NCBI GenBank assembly: GCA_965207385.1
Contig: CBDBLZ010000008.1
Location: 44,495 to 108,494 of the forward strand
Direction: 5' to 3'
Length of the DNA: 64,000 nucleotides
Source of the DNA: CAZXEU01 sp965207385
GTDB taxonomy: Bacteria; Bacteroidota; Rhodothermia; Rhodothermales; Bin80
The notes below the pieces were generated by a model. That model was not told where the DNA came from. It ran no database searches and worked only from the letters and a program-made list of their open reading frames with translations. Both the position numbers and the translations under genes were made by a program. This document shows, in pieces, positions 34,811-44,038 of this stretch (position 1 is the first letter of the stretch; every line of letters begins with the position of its first letter).

Positions 34811-35167
34811 TCACACTTCAGCCGGTACAACCTGTCCCCTTTTTTGGCGCTCTTCGTAGTGAGCCAGCATCTTCTTGTCCATCGCAAGGGTCAAATACCG
34901 TAACACGTGGTCATCGATGGTCAGCGCACGCTCCAGTCGGGGCACCAGCGTCGTCGGAGCCGTGAAATACAAGTTCACGTAGTAGCCATTGCGCTTCTTT
35001 TCGATCGGATACGCCATGCGGCGGGTGCCCCATTGGTTGATCTCCACGATGTCGCCCCCGGCACCCTCAATGAACTCGTTGATCTTTTGAACGTCCTCCT
35101 TTATTTGCGCATCGGAGAGCACGCCCGTCAGAATGTAGGTAAGCTCGTATGTTCTCTTGCCTTCCAT
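34811..35167 (-). CDS. rpsF: Small ribosomal subunit protein bS6
   Basis: 118 aa. 'YELTYILTGVLSDAQIKEDVQKI', 'INQWGTRRMAYPIEKKRNGYYV' and 'ERALTIDDHVLRYLTLAMDKK' are the conserved S6 blocks. It is the first gene of the ribosomal trio, and the 123-base upstream region to prfA should hold the promoter. Confidence 0.95.
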   Translation of the reverse strand: MEGKRTYELTYILTGVLSDAQIKEDVQKINEFIEGAGGDIVEINQWGTRRMAYPIEKKRNGYYVNLYFTAPTTLVPRLERALTIDDHVLRYLTLAMDKKMLAHYEERQKRGQVVPAEV

Positions 35168-35290
35168 TGGCCATTATCTCCCTGTGGAATGACACTGCGA
35201 AGTTGTCATGCCCCTGGTCAGGAGCAGGGTAGCTTTTGTGTACCCATCGCAATTGCAATTGGATCCCCTGCCCCGTGAAATGCCCTAGAA

Positions 35291-36391
35291 TTAGATTCTC
35301 GTGAGCCGCTCCGTGTGATCCGCGGTGCGCAGCGCCTTTAGCAGCTCGCCCAGTTCACCATCGATGATCCTGCGCAGCGGATAGTTCTTTCCCGGACCTG
35401 ACAGCCGGTGATCCGTTACGCGGTCCTGAGGGAAATTGTAGGTCCGAATCTTGTCGGACCTGTCACCGGAGGCCACTGCCAGGCGCCTCTTGGCGTCTCG
35501 CTCCGCGTGCGCTTCGGACAGCTTGTGGTGCAAGAGGCGCGAGCGAAGCACGCGCATGGCCTTGTCCCTGTTCTTGTGCTGGCTCTTTTCGTCCTGGCAC
35601 GTGACGACCAGCCCGGTCGGGATATGCGTCAGCCGAACGGCAGAATCCGTCGTGTTGACACTCTGCCCGCCAGGACCGCTGGAGCGGTAGACGTCCACTT
35701 TCACGTCTTGCGGGGCAATACTGACGTCGACCTGATCCGCTTCCGGCAGTACCGCCACGGTGGCCGCCGATGTATGCAGCCGGCCGCTGGCTTCGGTCTC
35801 CGGCACACGCTGCACGCGGTGCACGCCGCTTTCGTACTTGAGCTGACCGAAAACGTCTCGCCCGGAAACACTGAAGATCACTTCCTTGAAGCCTCCTGCG
35901 GCCCCGCCGGACGTGTTCATGAGCGCTACCTTCCACCCCTGCCGCTCCGCAAAGCGGTCGTAGAGCCGGAACAGGTCACCGGCAAAGAGCGCTGCCTCGC
36001 TTCCTCCGGTCCCGGCTCGTATCTCGACAATGGCGTCCTTGCTGTCCTCGGGGTCTCTGGGTATGAGCCTGGACCTGAGCTCCTCTTCCACATCCGGCAG
36101 GGCTGCCCGCACGGCCTCGTATTCCTCCCTCGCGAGCGCCACCATCTCGTCATCCTCTTCGGTGCGCATCAGATCCCGAAGCTCGTTGCGCTCACGGACC
36201 ATGGCCTCGTAGCGGTCCACGGCTTCAATCACCTCGGACAGCTCCCGGAGTTCGGGTCCGAGCCTGGCCATCTGCTGCGGATCGGACGCGATCTCCGGCA
36301 GCGCAACCTTCGCGCCGATTTCCTCGTGCCGGGCTCTGAGTTCCCGGAGCTTGTCCGGATCAATCATGGTTTCGTGGTCGTCGTGGGCCAA
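35291..36391 (-). CDS. prfA: Peptide chain release factor 1
   Basis: 366 aa. It terminates translation at UAA and UAG. The GGQ peptidyl-hydrolysis motif lies in 'YRSSGPGGQSVNTTDSAVRL', and 'RVPETEASGRLHTSAATVAVLPE' is typical of the class-I factors. Length fits RF1 (about 360), and it lacks the in-frame stop and frameshift leader of RF2. The start may also be the ATG at codon 9 (MIDPDKLRELRARHEEI). Confidence 0.93.
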   Translation of the reverse strand: MAHDDHETMIDPDKLRELRARHEEIGAKVALPEIASDPQQMARLGPELRELSEVIEAVDRYEAMVRERNELRDLMRTEEDDEMVALAREEYEAVRAALPDVEEELRSRLIPRDPEDSKDAIVEIRAGTGGSEAALFAGDLFRLYDRFAERQGWKVALMNTSGGAAGGFKEVIFSVSGRDVFGQLKYESGVHRVQRVPETEASGRLHTSAATVAVLPEADQVDVSIAPQDVKVDVYRSSGPGGQSVNTTDSAVRLTHIPTGLVVTCQDEKSQHKNRDKAMRVLRSRLLHHKLSEAHAERDAKRRLAVASGDRSDKIRTYNFPQDRVTDHRLSGPGKNYPLRRIIDGELGELLKALRTADHTERLTRI

Positions 36392-36468
36392 CAGATATAT
36401 ACGTTCTGCAGTGGCCCGCAGATTCGGCGGCCAGTGGCTGCGATGAGTCTGGCCGCGGCCCGCCCGGG

Positions 36469-36873
36469 TTACCTTGACCTGGTATGCACCACGATGGCGC
36501 CGTGGATGTGGCTCCTTGAACCCAGCCGCTGGGCGCGCGCCCTGTCAAAGTGTTCGATCCGTCGAATATTCTGCGCCGGAATCGTACGCAAATTGTCTGG
36601 CCCTCCCAGGAACAGTTCATCCTCGTACACGCCCACGTAGTCCAGCAAAGTTGCATCCGAAGGCGACTGCGGCTGCAGGATAGAGATGCCGCGGGTCAGG
36701 AGCCACTGGGGCCTGAACTGCCGGACTACATCATAGGCGCTGACGAAAATGAGGCCCGAACCGCGAATCTCGCCTTGCGTGATGTCACCCGTGGGCGCGC
36801 CCTCCGAACCGGTACCGGTCGTAGCGCAGGACGCCGTCGCCAGCGCTAGTGCGAGAATTACTGCCGATCTCAT
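36469..36873 (-). CDS. Lipoprotein with TonB-plug-like domain
   Basis: 134 aa. The lipobox is 'ALATASCATTG' (Cys16). The body has 'ISAYDVVRQFRPQWL'-like sequence (here VSAYDVVRQFRPQWLLTRG), 'VGVYEDELFLGGPDNLRTIPAQNIRRIEHFD' and a final 'HGAIVVHTRSR'. This resembles the plug/carboxypeptidase-regulatory-like small proteins of Gemmatimonadota and Bacteroidota, where 'GAIVVxTR' ends the plug. The role is unknown. It follows aroF (12 bases before it on the minus strand) and lies 78 bases ahead of prfA's start. Confidence 0.65.
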   Translation of the reverse strand: MRSAVILALALATASCATTGTGSEGAPTGDITQGEIRGSGLIFVSAYDVVRQFRPQWLLTRGISILQPQSPSDATLLDYVGVYEDELFLGGPDNLRTIPAQNIRRIEHFDRARAQRLGSRSHIHGAIVVHTRSR

Positions 36874-36884
36874 GAAATTTCTGC

Positions 36885-37916
36885 CTATGCAGGCTGCGGA
36901 TCCCGCACCGTCCGACCTATCGCCCGCGCAATGTCTCGAATCTGGTCCATGAGCACCACGAACTGGTCAAAGAACAATGACTGCGGACCGTCGCTCAACG
37001 CGACGGCCGGGTCAGGGTGCACTTCAATCATGAGCCCGTCCGCCCCGGCCGCCACTGCTGCCCGGGCCATGGGCGTTACCTTGCCCCGAATGCCGGTGCC
37101 GTGGCTTGGATCGGCAAATACAGGAAGATGGGACTTCTTCCTTATGACCGGTATGGCAGTCAAATCGAGCGTATTGCGCGTGTAGGATTCGAAGGTGCGT
37201 ATTCCACGCTCACACAGCATGACATGGGGATTGCCCTGGCTCATGACATACTCTGCCGCCATCAGCCATTCCTTGATGGTGGCCGACAGCCCGCGCTTGA
37301 GAAACACGGGCTTGTCGCTGCGTCCCAGTTCCTTGAGCAGGTCATAATTCTGCATATTGCGCGCACCCACCTGGAATACGTCCGTGTACCGGTGAACCAG
37401 GTCCACCTTGCCCACGTGAGTCACCTCGGTGATGACGTTGAGACGGTGCCGATCACCCGCTTCGCGCAGCAGCTTAAGTCCCTCTTCTCCAAGTCCCTGG
37501 AAGGAATACGGCGACGTGCGCGGCTTGAAGGCTCCTCCGCGGAGGAATGTCGCGCCGCAGGCGGCGACGTGCTCCGCACAACTGTCGATCTGTTCCGGAC
37601 TCTCCACCGAACAGGGGCCCGCGATCACCACGACTTCATTGCCACCGACAGAAACGCCGTTGATGTCGTAAACGCTCTGCTCCCGCTTCCAGGATCGACT
37701 GGCAAACTTGTATGGCTCCGTCACCCGCCTGACATCGGATACACCGTCAAGCACCTTGATCAGCCGGGGGTCGAATTCGGGCTTGACGCCGATGGCGCCT
37801 ATTACCGTGTGATTGACCCCGCTGGAGCGATGCACGTCAAAGCCGAATGCATTCAGATTGTCAATTACGACTTCGATCTGGGCCTCCGTGGCCCCGAATT
37901 CCATGATGACGACCAT
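36885..37916 (-). CDS. aroF: 3-deoxy-7-phosphoheptulonate synthase (DAHP synthase, AroF/AroA-I-beta type)
   Basis: 343 aa. It condenses PEP and erythrose-4-P, the first step of the shikimate pathway. A ferredoxin-like regulatory N-terminus (MVVIMEFGATEAQIEVVIDN, about 70 residues) is followed by the barrel, with 'VVIAGPCSVESPEQI', 'GGAFKPRTSPYSFQGLG', 'VFADPSHGTG' and 'MIEVHPDPAVALSDGPQSL' carrying metal and phosphate ligands. The N-terminal domain suggests feedback control by an aromatic amino acid (known for the class). Confidence 0.94.
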   Translation of the reverse strand: MVVIMEFGATEAQIEVVIDNLNAFGFDVHRSSGVNHTVIGAIGVKPEFDPRLIKVLDGVSDVRRVTEPYKFASRSWKREQSVYDINGVSVGGNEVVVIAGPCSVESPEQIDSCAEHVAACGATFLRGGAFKPRTSPYSFQGLGEEGLKLLREAGDRHRLNVITEVTHVGKVDLVHRYTDVFQVGARNMQNYDLLKELGRSDKPVFLKRGLSATIKEWLMAAEYVMSQGNPHVMLCERGIRTFESYTRNTLDLTAIPVIRKKSHLPVFADPSHGTGIRGKVTPMARAAVAAGADGLMIEVHPDPAVALSDGPQSLFFDQFVVLMDQIRDIARAIGRTVRDPQPA

Positions 37917-37963
37917 GCCGGCATCCTGTCTGGTGGCGATGGTGCGTAAACCCGCCGAATGGG

Positions 37964-38746
37964 TTAACGTTCTGGTTCTTCTTGCGTCCGGGAGATGGCA
38001 TACCGCTCCAGCGTGAAGCGCTCGCCCAGGTACTGTTTGCGCACTTCGGGATCGGCAGCCAGTTCCTGGGCAGTGCCCTGTTTCAGGATGCGCCCCTCGA
38101 AAAGCAGATAGGCGCGATCCGTAATGGCCAGCGTTTCGTGCACGTTATGATCCGTAATGAGAACGCCGATGCCACGCTCCCTAAGGCGCACGACTATGGA
38201 CTGTATATCCTCCACGGCGATGGGGTCTACGCCTGAAAACGGCTCATCCAGCAAGAAGAACCGTGGGCGTACGGCCAGGGCGCGCGCTATCTCGGTCCGG
38301 CGCCGCTCTCCGCCGGAAAGCGTGTAGCCCCTGGATTTTCGCACGAGCTCGAGTCCGAACTCGCGGATTAGTGCCTCGGCCCGCTCTGTGCGCTCTGCGC
38401 GGCTCAAAGCCTGGAATTCGAGCACAGCATGCAGGTTTTGCTCTACTGTCAGATGCCGGAAGATGGACGCTTCCTGCGCCAGGTATCCTATTCCCAGCCG
38501 GGCCCGCCGGTACATGGGCAATCCCGTGATGTCCTCGTTGCCCAGCATGATGCGGCCCGCATCCGGACGCTCCAGTCCCACAATCATGTGAAAGGACGTG
38601 GTCTTGCCCGCTCCGTTGGGCCCCAGAAGCCCGACAATCTCTCCCTGCCCGACATCGAAGGTAGCCTCGCGCACCACGGTCCTCTTGCGGTACCGCTTCG
38701 TGAGCCCTTCAACTCGAAGCCGCAATGGATCCGGTGCGCTTTTCAT
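37964..38746 (-). CDS. lptB: LPS export ABC transporter ATP-binding protein LptB
   Basis: 260 aa. Walker A is 'GLLGPNGAGKTTSFHMIVG', the signature is 'YTLSGGERRRTEIARALA', Walker B is 'RFFLLDEPFSGVDPIAV', and the H-loop is 'VLITDHNVHETL', all as in LptB. 'YLAQEASIFRHLTVEQNL' is also LptB-specific. It powers transfer of lipopolysaccharide to the outer membrane. Its ATG overlaps the upstream ostA stop (ATGA). Confidence 0.94.
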   Translation of the reverse strand: MKSAPDPLRLRVEGLTKRYRKRTVVREATFDVGQGEIVGLLGPNGAGKTTSFHMIVGLERPDAGRIMLGNEDITGLPMYRRARLGIGYLAQEASIFRHLTVEQNLHAVLEFQALSRAERTERAEALIREFGLELVRKSRGYTLSGGERRRTEIARALAVRPRFFLLDEPFSGVDPIAVEDIQSIVVRLRERGIGVLITDHNVHETLAITDRAYLLFEGRILKQGTAQELAADPEVRKQYLGERFTLERYAISRTQEEPER

Positions 38747-40173
38747 GATCCCGATCGGCTTTCCAGTCTTTGCGCGGCGCTCCCCAACAATAGCCGCTTG
38801 CCGGGCCTGTTCTCCGGTACCCAGCGGAAACCGTCCAGCTCCATGGACGAAGGCATTGCACCCTCCGGATAGAGCGTACCCCTATGCTCACCAAAGCGCA
38901 GCCCTTCCGGTTCCCCCGAGCGCACCACCATACTGGCCTCATCGCCCGAGACCTGGACTGCTCCGTCCGGCTGGCCTTCGTCGTCCGTCCTAAAGTATAG
39001 TACCTCCGCGTTGCCCCGGACCTCGAACACACGCGTCGAGTCATCCGGCGAGGTAGCCACGATCGACCGTCCCCGAACCTGGTGGATACGGCCCGTTGCG
39101 CTGTCCATTTGAGCCACAAAGGCATTTCCGACAACGCGCACGGTGTCCGCTGCGGCGCTGCCGGCTACAATATGAATGGTGTCGCCGCTGACCTGGGCGT
39201 CCTCCAGCCAGAGCATTGGCGAGCCGTACAGCCAGGCTTCCTCATGCTCCGGATCCGGCCCGGATGCGTGGGCCAGCGAGTCCGCCGTCGCGGCCGCGTC
39301 CTGATCCCACAGCCTGACGCCGCCCGCAGCCGTAAGCAGCTGCGTGCCACCGCTTCGCCGGATGTCCAGCCGCTGGGCCCGCGCAACCAGCGTGTCCACG
39401 GTAGTGGAGTCCTGCCTCAGATGCACGACAAGCGGCGATCCACGCACCTGGCTGAGTCCCTGCGCCTCATCATTGGTTGCCTCGCTTCCGTAAATGAGCG
39501 TGCGGCGCGTGGAATCGGCAGTATCGCCGAAAATCTCCATGAATACGTCGCCAGTGGCCACCGAACGCCGCGTATCGCGAAAATAGTCGACCGAATCTGC
39601 TTCCAAATGCAGGCTGTCCGTCCGAAGCCGGACGCGGTCGCGTAACTGCGCACGCCGCTCACCGGTCCAGTACGTTCCGGCCAGTGCCGTGGCCGTGGCC
39701 ACAGAGTCCGCAAGCGTCAGCCCGCCTTCAAAGTATGCGCGCTTTTCTTCCACGAAATACGTTCCTTTCGGCGCCAGGATTTCGACCTCGCCGTCGGTAA
39801 GGCGCACGCTGCCGGATGCACGGCCTATCTTGTCTCGTTCGTCGTATGCAACCGAGTCCGCCTTAAGCGAGTCGCTTCGGTCGACAATCCGCACCCGGCC
39901 CGTCAGGTATACGATATCGCGCGCCATATGGCGCTCTCCCTTGTCGGCCCACAGCAGTGTACTGTCCTGCACGCCGGTAACGTTGCCAATAAGCAGCTGG
40001 ACTTCTTCGTCCCCGACCCTCCTGCCAGACAGCGAGTCTCCGGTCACGGTGGCAAAGCGCTGCACGACGGTGTCGGTGTCCGCGCGAGCATGCCAGGCGC
40101 GCGGGGCCACGCGATTGCCAGAGCCGCCGGCAACCAGCGCCCAGGCCATCACCAATGACAGCAGAGGCTTCAT
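38743..40173 (-). CDS. OstA/LptA-like periplasmic protein (long form)
   Basis: 476 aa. A signal peptide near the N-terminus is followed by repeated OstA-type beta-jellyroll strands: 'DIVYLTGRVRIVDRSDSLKADSVAYDERD', 'RASGSVRLTDGEVEILAPKGTYFVEEKRAYFEGG' (seen as repeats), 'VATGDVFMEIF' and 'LLTAAGGVRLWDQDAAATAD'. Each repeat has the 'xAxGxVxL...LxAdxxxYd' pattern. LptA in enterobacteria is about 185 aa, so this is a multi-repeat version as found in Bacteroidota. It would bridge LPS across the periplasm between LptC and LptD. It is coupled by ATGA at both ends. Confidence 0.85.
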   Translation of the reverse strand: MKPLLSLVMAWALVAGGSGNRVAPRAWHARADTDTVVQRFATVTGDSLSGRRVGDEEVQLLIGNVTGVQDSTLLWADKGERHMARDIVYLTGRVRIVDRSDSLKADSVAYDERDKIGRASGSVRLTDGEVEILAPKGTYFVEEKRAYFEGGLTLADSVATATALAGTYWTGERRAQLRDRVRLRTDSLHLEADSVDYFRDTRRSVATGDVFMEIFGDTADSTRRTLIYGSEATNDEAQGLSQVRGSPLVVHLRQDSTTVDTLVARAQRLDIRRSGGTQLLTAAGGVRLWDQDAAATADSLAHASGPDPEHEEAWLYGSPMLWLEDAQVSGDTIHIVAGSAAADTVRVVGNAFVAQMDSATGRIHQVRGRSIVATSPDDSTRVFEVRGNAEVLYFRTDDEGQPDGAVQVSGDEASMVVRSGEPEGLRFGEHRGTLYPEGAMPSSMELDGFRWVPENRPGKRLLLGSAAQRLESRSGS

Positions 40174-40730
40174 GAGTCCGTTTGAACGCGCGCCGTAAAG
40201 CGTCCCAGGTCGTACGACGACAGATCCTCCTCGGCCACCAGGCCATGCCCCTGCACCTCATCCTGTCCCGTCGAAATCCGCACGAACCGGTCGCTGCGGA
40301 TCTTGCCGTCCACCTCCGTCCAGGCCAGGGCTTCCGTCTCCAGGCGCCTGCCCTGCCACGTCAGCACTGTAACGCTTCCTTCTGCCTCAATTCGTTGCTG
40401 CTGCTCGTAGTAATAGACGCGGTCGGCAGTCATCGTGGCAGACGTATCTCCCGACAGGCCGTACAGGTGCACGAGGACGCGTACGGAATCCTCTCCGGAG
40501 AGCACCTGATACGTGGTGTCCCCCCTTTCGTATCGGGCCATGTGGTCAGCAATCATTTCCACGCGGCGCACGCTTGCATCGGAAAGGCGCGGTACGCGCG
40601 AGATAAACATGTGCACGTTCCAGCTCTCCTGGACCAACCCGTCTTCACCGGGCACCGAATCGCGTGCAGGCGGCGGTCGCTCGAATTCGCAGGCTGTCAC
40701 CAGCGACACCAGGAGCAGGATGCGGCGCAT
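40170..40730 (-). CDS. lptC: LptC-like LPS export lipoprotein
   Basis: 186 aa from the ATG at 40730 (MRRILLLVSLVTAC), which gives a clean lipobox; an earlier start at 40862 would add a Pro/Gly-rich stretch with no features. After the Cys comes a linker and an OstA-like jellyroll ('MTADRVYYYEQQQRIEAEGSVTVLTWQGRRLETEALAWTE' in blocks). LptC links the inner-membrane LptBFG complex with LptA. It is first in the lptC-ostA-lptB run. Confidence 0.82.
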   Translation of the reverse strand: MRRILLLVSLVTACEFERPPPARDSVPGEDGLVQESWNVHMFISRVPRLSDASVRRVEMIADHMARYERGDTTYQVLSGEDSVRVLVHLYGLSGDTSATMTADRVYYYEQQQRIEAEGSVTVLTWQGRRLETEALAWTEVDGKIRSDRFVRISTGQDEVQGHGLVAEEDLSSYDLGRFTARVQTDS

Positions 40731-40773
40731 ACTCGGACCAGCCGGCTTTATGAACAACCCCGGGCCTGCCGGA

Positions 40774-41346
40774 TCAGGCCCAGGCGCGGCCGATTTCGTC
40801 AAATGGCACGTCTCCCCGGTACTCCCCCATGGGCATCTGGCGAAGCTCCTGCGTGCCGCCAACTTCGGAAGTGTAATACCCCAGGAGCGTGAGCGACTTC
40901 ATGGTACGAAAAAAAGGCGGCTCGCCATCCTGGCCTGGTTGGGCATCGCCAAAGGCCTCCGTATCTAGCTCAAGGAGCAGCGCGTGGCGAGCCGCCTCCT
41001 CCAGACCCATGAACGCGGCGCCGCGCGAAGCCACTGCACGCTCGTCAACTTCCGCCAGGCCGCGCAGAAACCGGTCACGCTCGTCGCTGCCGTACCAGTC
41101 CGTCAGCATGGCATCAATGAACTCGTGCACCAGAGCAGCGCGTGCGCCGGGGGTGTCGGTCTCGGGAATGATGAGCTCCGCCATGGCAGCCACCATTTCG
41201 TCACGTCCCTCCGTGAGCGTGCGCGCCACAAAGTCGCCGGAAGGCGCTCCGGCAGAGCAGCCGCCCAGAATGCCGGCGATCGTTCCCGCCGACAGCGTAC
41301 CTCCCATCAGCATGCCTACCTGCCTGAGGGCCTCTCGTCTGTCCAT
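40774..41346 (-). CDS. Gluconate 2-dehydrogenase subunit 3 family protein
   Basis: 190 aa. The N-terminus 'MDRREALRQVGMLMGGTLSAG' has a Tat-like twin-Arg and then 'LGGC', a possible lipobox. The body 'MVAAMAELIIPETDTPGARAALVHEFIDAML' is diagnostic of the subunit-3 family, which pairs with GMC oxidoreductases. The partner GMC gene ends ten bases upstream. The small subunit probably carries the export signal for the flavoprotein and anchors it to the membrane. Confidence 0.85.
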   Translation of the reverse strand: MDRREALRQVGMLMGGTLSAGTIAGILGGCSAGAPSGDFVARTLTEGRDEMVAAMAELIIPETDTPGARAALVHEFIDAMLTDWYGSDERDRFLRGLAEVDERAVASRGAAFMGLEEAARHALLLELDTEAFGDAQPGQDGEPPFFRTMKSLTLLGYYTSEVGGTQELRQMPMGEYRGDVPFDEIGRAWA

Positions 41347-41355
41347 CGTGTCAAG

Positions 41356-43086
41356 TTACAGGTTGAGCCGCTTCAATTCGTCTACCGCGTGGTGCGCGGC
41401 CCTCGCCGTGAGTGCCATGTAGGTGATCGAGGGATTCTGGCAGGCCGACGATGCCATGCAGGACCCGTCCGTCACGTATACATTGGGAACGGCGTGGCAC
41501 TGGTTGTGGGCATTGAGCACCGAAGTCGCGGGGTCGCGCCCCATCCGCGCCGTTCCCATTTCGTGAATGCCGAGTCCCGGCTCCGCGCCCAGACCGTTTT
41601 CCTGGTGCAAATCATAAACCGAGATGTCGCGTGCACCGGCGCTGTCGAGCATTTCGGCGGCCGAGTCGGCAATGTCTCGCCGCATAACCATTTCGTTTTC
41701 GCCCCATTGACAATTGATGCGAAGTACCGGCATGTCCCACGCGTCCCTCACTTCCGGATCCAGCGCAACATGGTTCTCGTACGCCGGCAACGTCTCTCCG
41801 TATCCCCCAAATAGCATGACCCAGGAGCCAGGTCGCCGCAGGGCGTGCTTGAAGTCTGCCCCAATGCCGGGCATGGGCCTCTCCCATGTTGGCCTGAAGG
41901 CTTCACCCTGGTAGCCGAAACCCCGCAAGTAGTCACTGCGCTGCGAAGCATTGGACACGTTGCGGAATCTGGGCACGTAAATGCCGTTGGGGCGATTGCC
42001 CACGTAGTAGAAGCCATCCAGCTCGGGCAAGGTACCCGTTGCCCCCACCTCGAAGTGGTGATCCATCAGGTAGTGGCCGAGAGCGCCGCTGTCATTGGCA
42101 AAGCCATCCGGAAACCGCTCCGATGTCGAGTTCAGCATGATCTGCGTGGTGCCGAGCGTAGAGGCACACAGGAAAATGATCCTCGCTCGCACTTCCCGCA
42201 CGGCGCCTGAATCTCGATCGATGTACCGGACACCGGTGGCCCTGCCGCGTTCGTTGTCATAGACGATGGAGTGGACAATGCTGTCGGGCTGCAGCGTCAG
42301 GCGTCCGGTGGCCGCAGCTGCCGGCAACGTGGCACTGAGACTGCTGAAATAGGCTCCGGGCGTACATCCCCGGTGACAGGGGCCGCAGTAGTGGCACGCT
42401 CCACGTCCATTGTGCGGTCGTGTGAGCACGGCCGATCTGCCGATGGTGAGAATCCGGTCGGGAAAGCTCCGTGCTATGCCGTCCCGGACCACTTGCTCTG
42501 CCTTGTTCAGCTGCATGGGCGGCAGGAAGACGCCGTCCGGACAGCTTGCCACGCCCTCGGCCTGGCCACTGATGCCGACGAAGCGCTCCACGTAGTCGTA
42601 CCAGGGCGCGATATCTGCGTATCGTATGGGCCAATCCGTACCAATGCCATCACGCGCATTTGCCTCGAAATCCAAGGCACCCCAGCGATAGCACTGCCTT
42701 GCCCAGAGCAATGAGCGGCCTCCCACGACGTCAGCCCGGATCCACGTAAACGGCTTGGCCTCCACATACGGATTTTCCCGGTCATTGATAAAGAAGTGCT
42801 CCGTGTGTTCCCCGAAGGCGTAGCAGCGCTGCTGCACCCAGCGCTGCTCGGCATAGCGCGCTCCATCCTGGCTGTTGCGGGCAGGAAACTCCCAGCTCTT
42901 CTTGTGCTCCGTCACATACCCCGAGCCGTGCTCGAGCGCCCGGCCCCGCTCAAGTACGACGGTCTCCAGGCCAAGCTCACACAGCTCCTTCGCCGCATAG
43001 CCCCCGGTAATGCCGGAGCCGACCACAATGGCATCGTAGCTCTTGACCGGCCGCCGCACGCCTACACTCCCAAATGGCATCCTCAA
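41356..43086 (-). CDS. GMC family flavin oxidoreductase
   Basis: 576 aa. The FAD Rossmann motif is 'DAIVVGSGITGGYAAKELCELG' with 'VVLERGR'. 'DVVGGRSLLWARQCYRWG' and 'CHYCGPCHRGCTPGAYFSS' are typical of the gluconate/glucose dehydrogenase-like branch; the latter Cys-rich loop resembles that of cellobiose/fructose dehydrogenase relatives. The C-terminal GMC block 'HEMGTARMGRDPATSVLNAHNQCHAVPNVYVTDGS' (in blocks) supplies the catalytic His/Asn. It oxidises a sugar or polyol. The N-terminus has no signal peptide, consistent with co-export with its subunit 3. Confidence 0.9.
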   Translation of the reverse strand: MRMPFGSVGVRRPVKSYDAIVVGSGITGGYAAKELCELGLETVVLERGRALEHGSGYVTEHKKSWEFPARNSQDGARYAEQRWVQQRCYAFGEHTEHFFINDRENPYVEAKPFTWIRADVVGGRSLLWARQCYRWGALDFEANARDGIGTDWPIRYADIAPWYDYVERFVGISGQAEGVASCPDGVFLPPMQLNKAEQVVRDGIARSFPDRILTIGRSAVLTRPHNGRGACHYCGPCHRGCTPGAYFSSLSATLPAAAATGRLTLQPDSIVHSIVYDNERGRATGVRYIDRDSGAVREVRARIIFLCASTLGTTQIMLNSTSERFPDGFANDSGALGHYLMDHHFEVGATGTLPELDGFYYVGNRPNGIYVPRFRNVSNASQRSDYLRGFGYQGEAFRPTWERPMPGIGADFKHALRRPGSWVMLFGGYGETLPAYENHVALDPEVRDAWDMPVLRINCQWGENEMVMRRDIADSAAEMLDSAGARDISVYDLHQENGLGAEPGLGIHEMGTARMGRDPATSVLNAHNQCHAVPNVYVTDGSCMASSACQNPSITYMALTARAAHHAVDELKRLNL

Positions 43087-43711
43087 TTCCGGAATTCAGA
43101 TTGCCCCATGAGTGAACCTACGCAAGAAACTTGAACAATTCGCGTCTGAACGCCCCGCCCCCGAAAGGAGCGTCGGCACCGGCGCAATTCCAATACCAAC
43201 CCAATTCAATCCCACAAGCCTCACATCAAGAGGATGGGCTTGTAGGAACAATCACCACCGGCCGCGCTCCTGAGGCGTTACTCCACCCTGCGCCCTGCCT
43301 GATGAGCCGAATACGAAATGCCTATGAACTGGGCCGCGAACTGCGCCCTTGCGCCGCGCAAATCCACATGGCGCACCACTGCTGATTCCTGGAGCCTGCT
43401 GCGCCGGCTGCCGGCCGGATACGGCACCCGACATCGCATTGGGCAAGCCGGACGCTCTGCAGGCTAACGTAACGCGCGGCGCGTACGGCCGCCCTCAGCG
43501 CGCATTTCCCTGGCGGCAGAAAACGCCTCTAATTACACTCCGGACATGGAGTATCCATGGAGGATCCATGAATTTTCCTTGCATTTAAGGCGAAGACATG
43601 CTAGCTTCTTGGTGCCGAGAGGGCGTGTTGTCAACTGCCACGGGTCAGGCAAAGGTGTCCTCAAACCAGGCAATCAGCAAGGTTCCCATTCACCAAACCG
43701 GAGCAGAAATT
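43087..43711. other. Non-coding region upstream of a small membrane protein gene
   Basis: No gene is supported. It separates two divergent genes and should hold both promoters. A short tandem repeat lies at 43545-43570 (listed separately). A longer in-frame start for the downstream gene at 43598 adds residues with no signal-like features. Confidence 0.4.
43545..43570. repeat. Short tandem repeat CATGGAGKATC x2 plus CATG
   Basis: CATGGAGTATC (43545-43555) and CATGGAGGATC (43556-43566) are followed by a third CATG. It lies 145 bases before the small membrane protein ATG. It could be an operator, but may be chance. Confidence 0.3.
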
Positions 43712-44038
43712 ATGGCAACCAGAGTAACCATAGGATTGATTGCCCTGGTGGCAATCATCCAAGGCTTGGCAGCAGATGCTATGCCAGAGGGTATTATGGC
43801 CCTCCTCCTGGCCCTACTAGGCTTGGTCTATGCCTTCGTCGCGATTGATGCAGAAGATGCCACGGCGTTTTTGGTCGTTGTACTGGCTGTTGGTGCGGCG
43901 GCCCATGCAGACGTCTTGAGCCACATTCATGTCGTGGGCGAATACCTCGACGCCATTGTTGACCAGGTCGTAATCGCATTGTACGCGGGAGTGATAACCA
44001 TACTCGTCGTAAGGACCTACAACCGTCTCAAAGGCTAG
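43712..44038 (+). CDS. Small multi-pass membrane protein, unknown
   Basis: 108 aa from the ATG at 43712 (MATRVTIGLIALVAIIQGLAAD). Four hydrophobic segments are seen: about 5-20, 26-43, 49-66 and 84-101, with Asp/Glu residues between them and a basic end (RTYNRLKG). The composition resembles S-layer- or cyanobacterial-type small membrane proteins, but no family is recognised. It stands alone between two sparse regions. A possible translation start further upstream at 43598 lacks support. Confidence 0.55.
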   Translation: MATRVTIGLIALVAIIQGLAADAMPEGIMALLLALLGLVYAFVAIDAEDATAFLVVVLAVGAAAHADVLSHIHVVGEYLDAIVDQVVIALYAGVITILVVRTYNRLKG

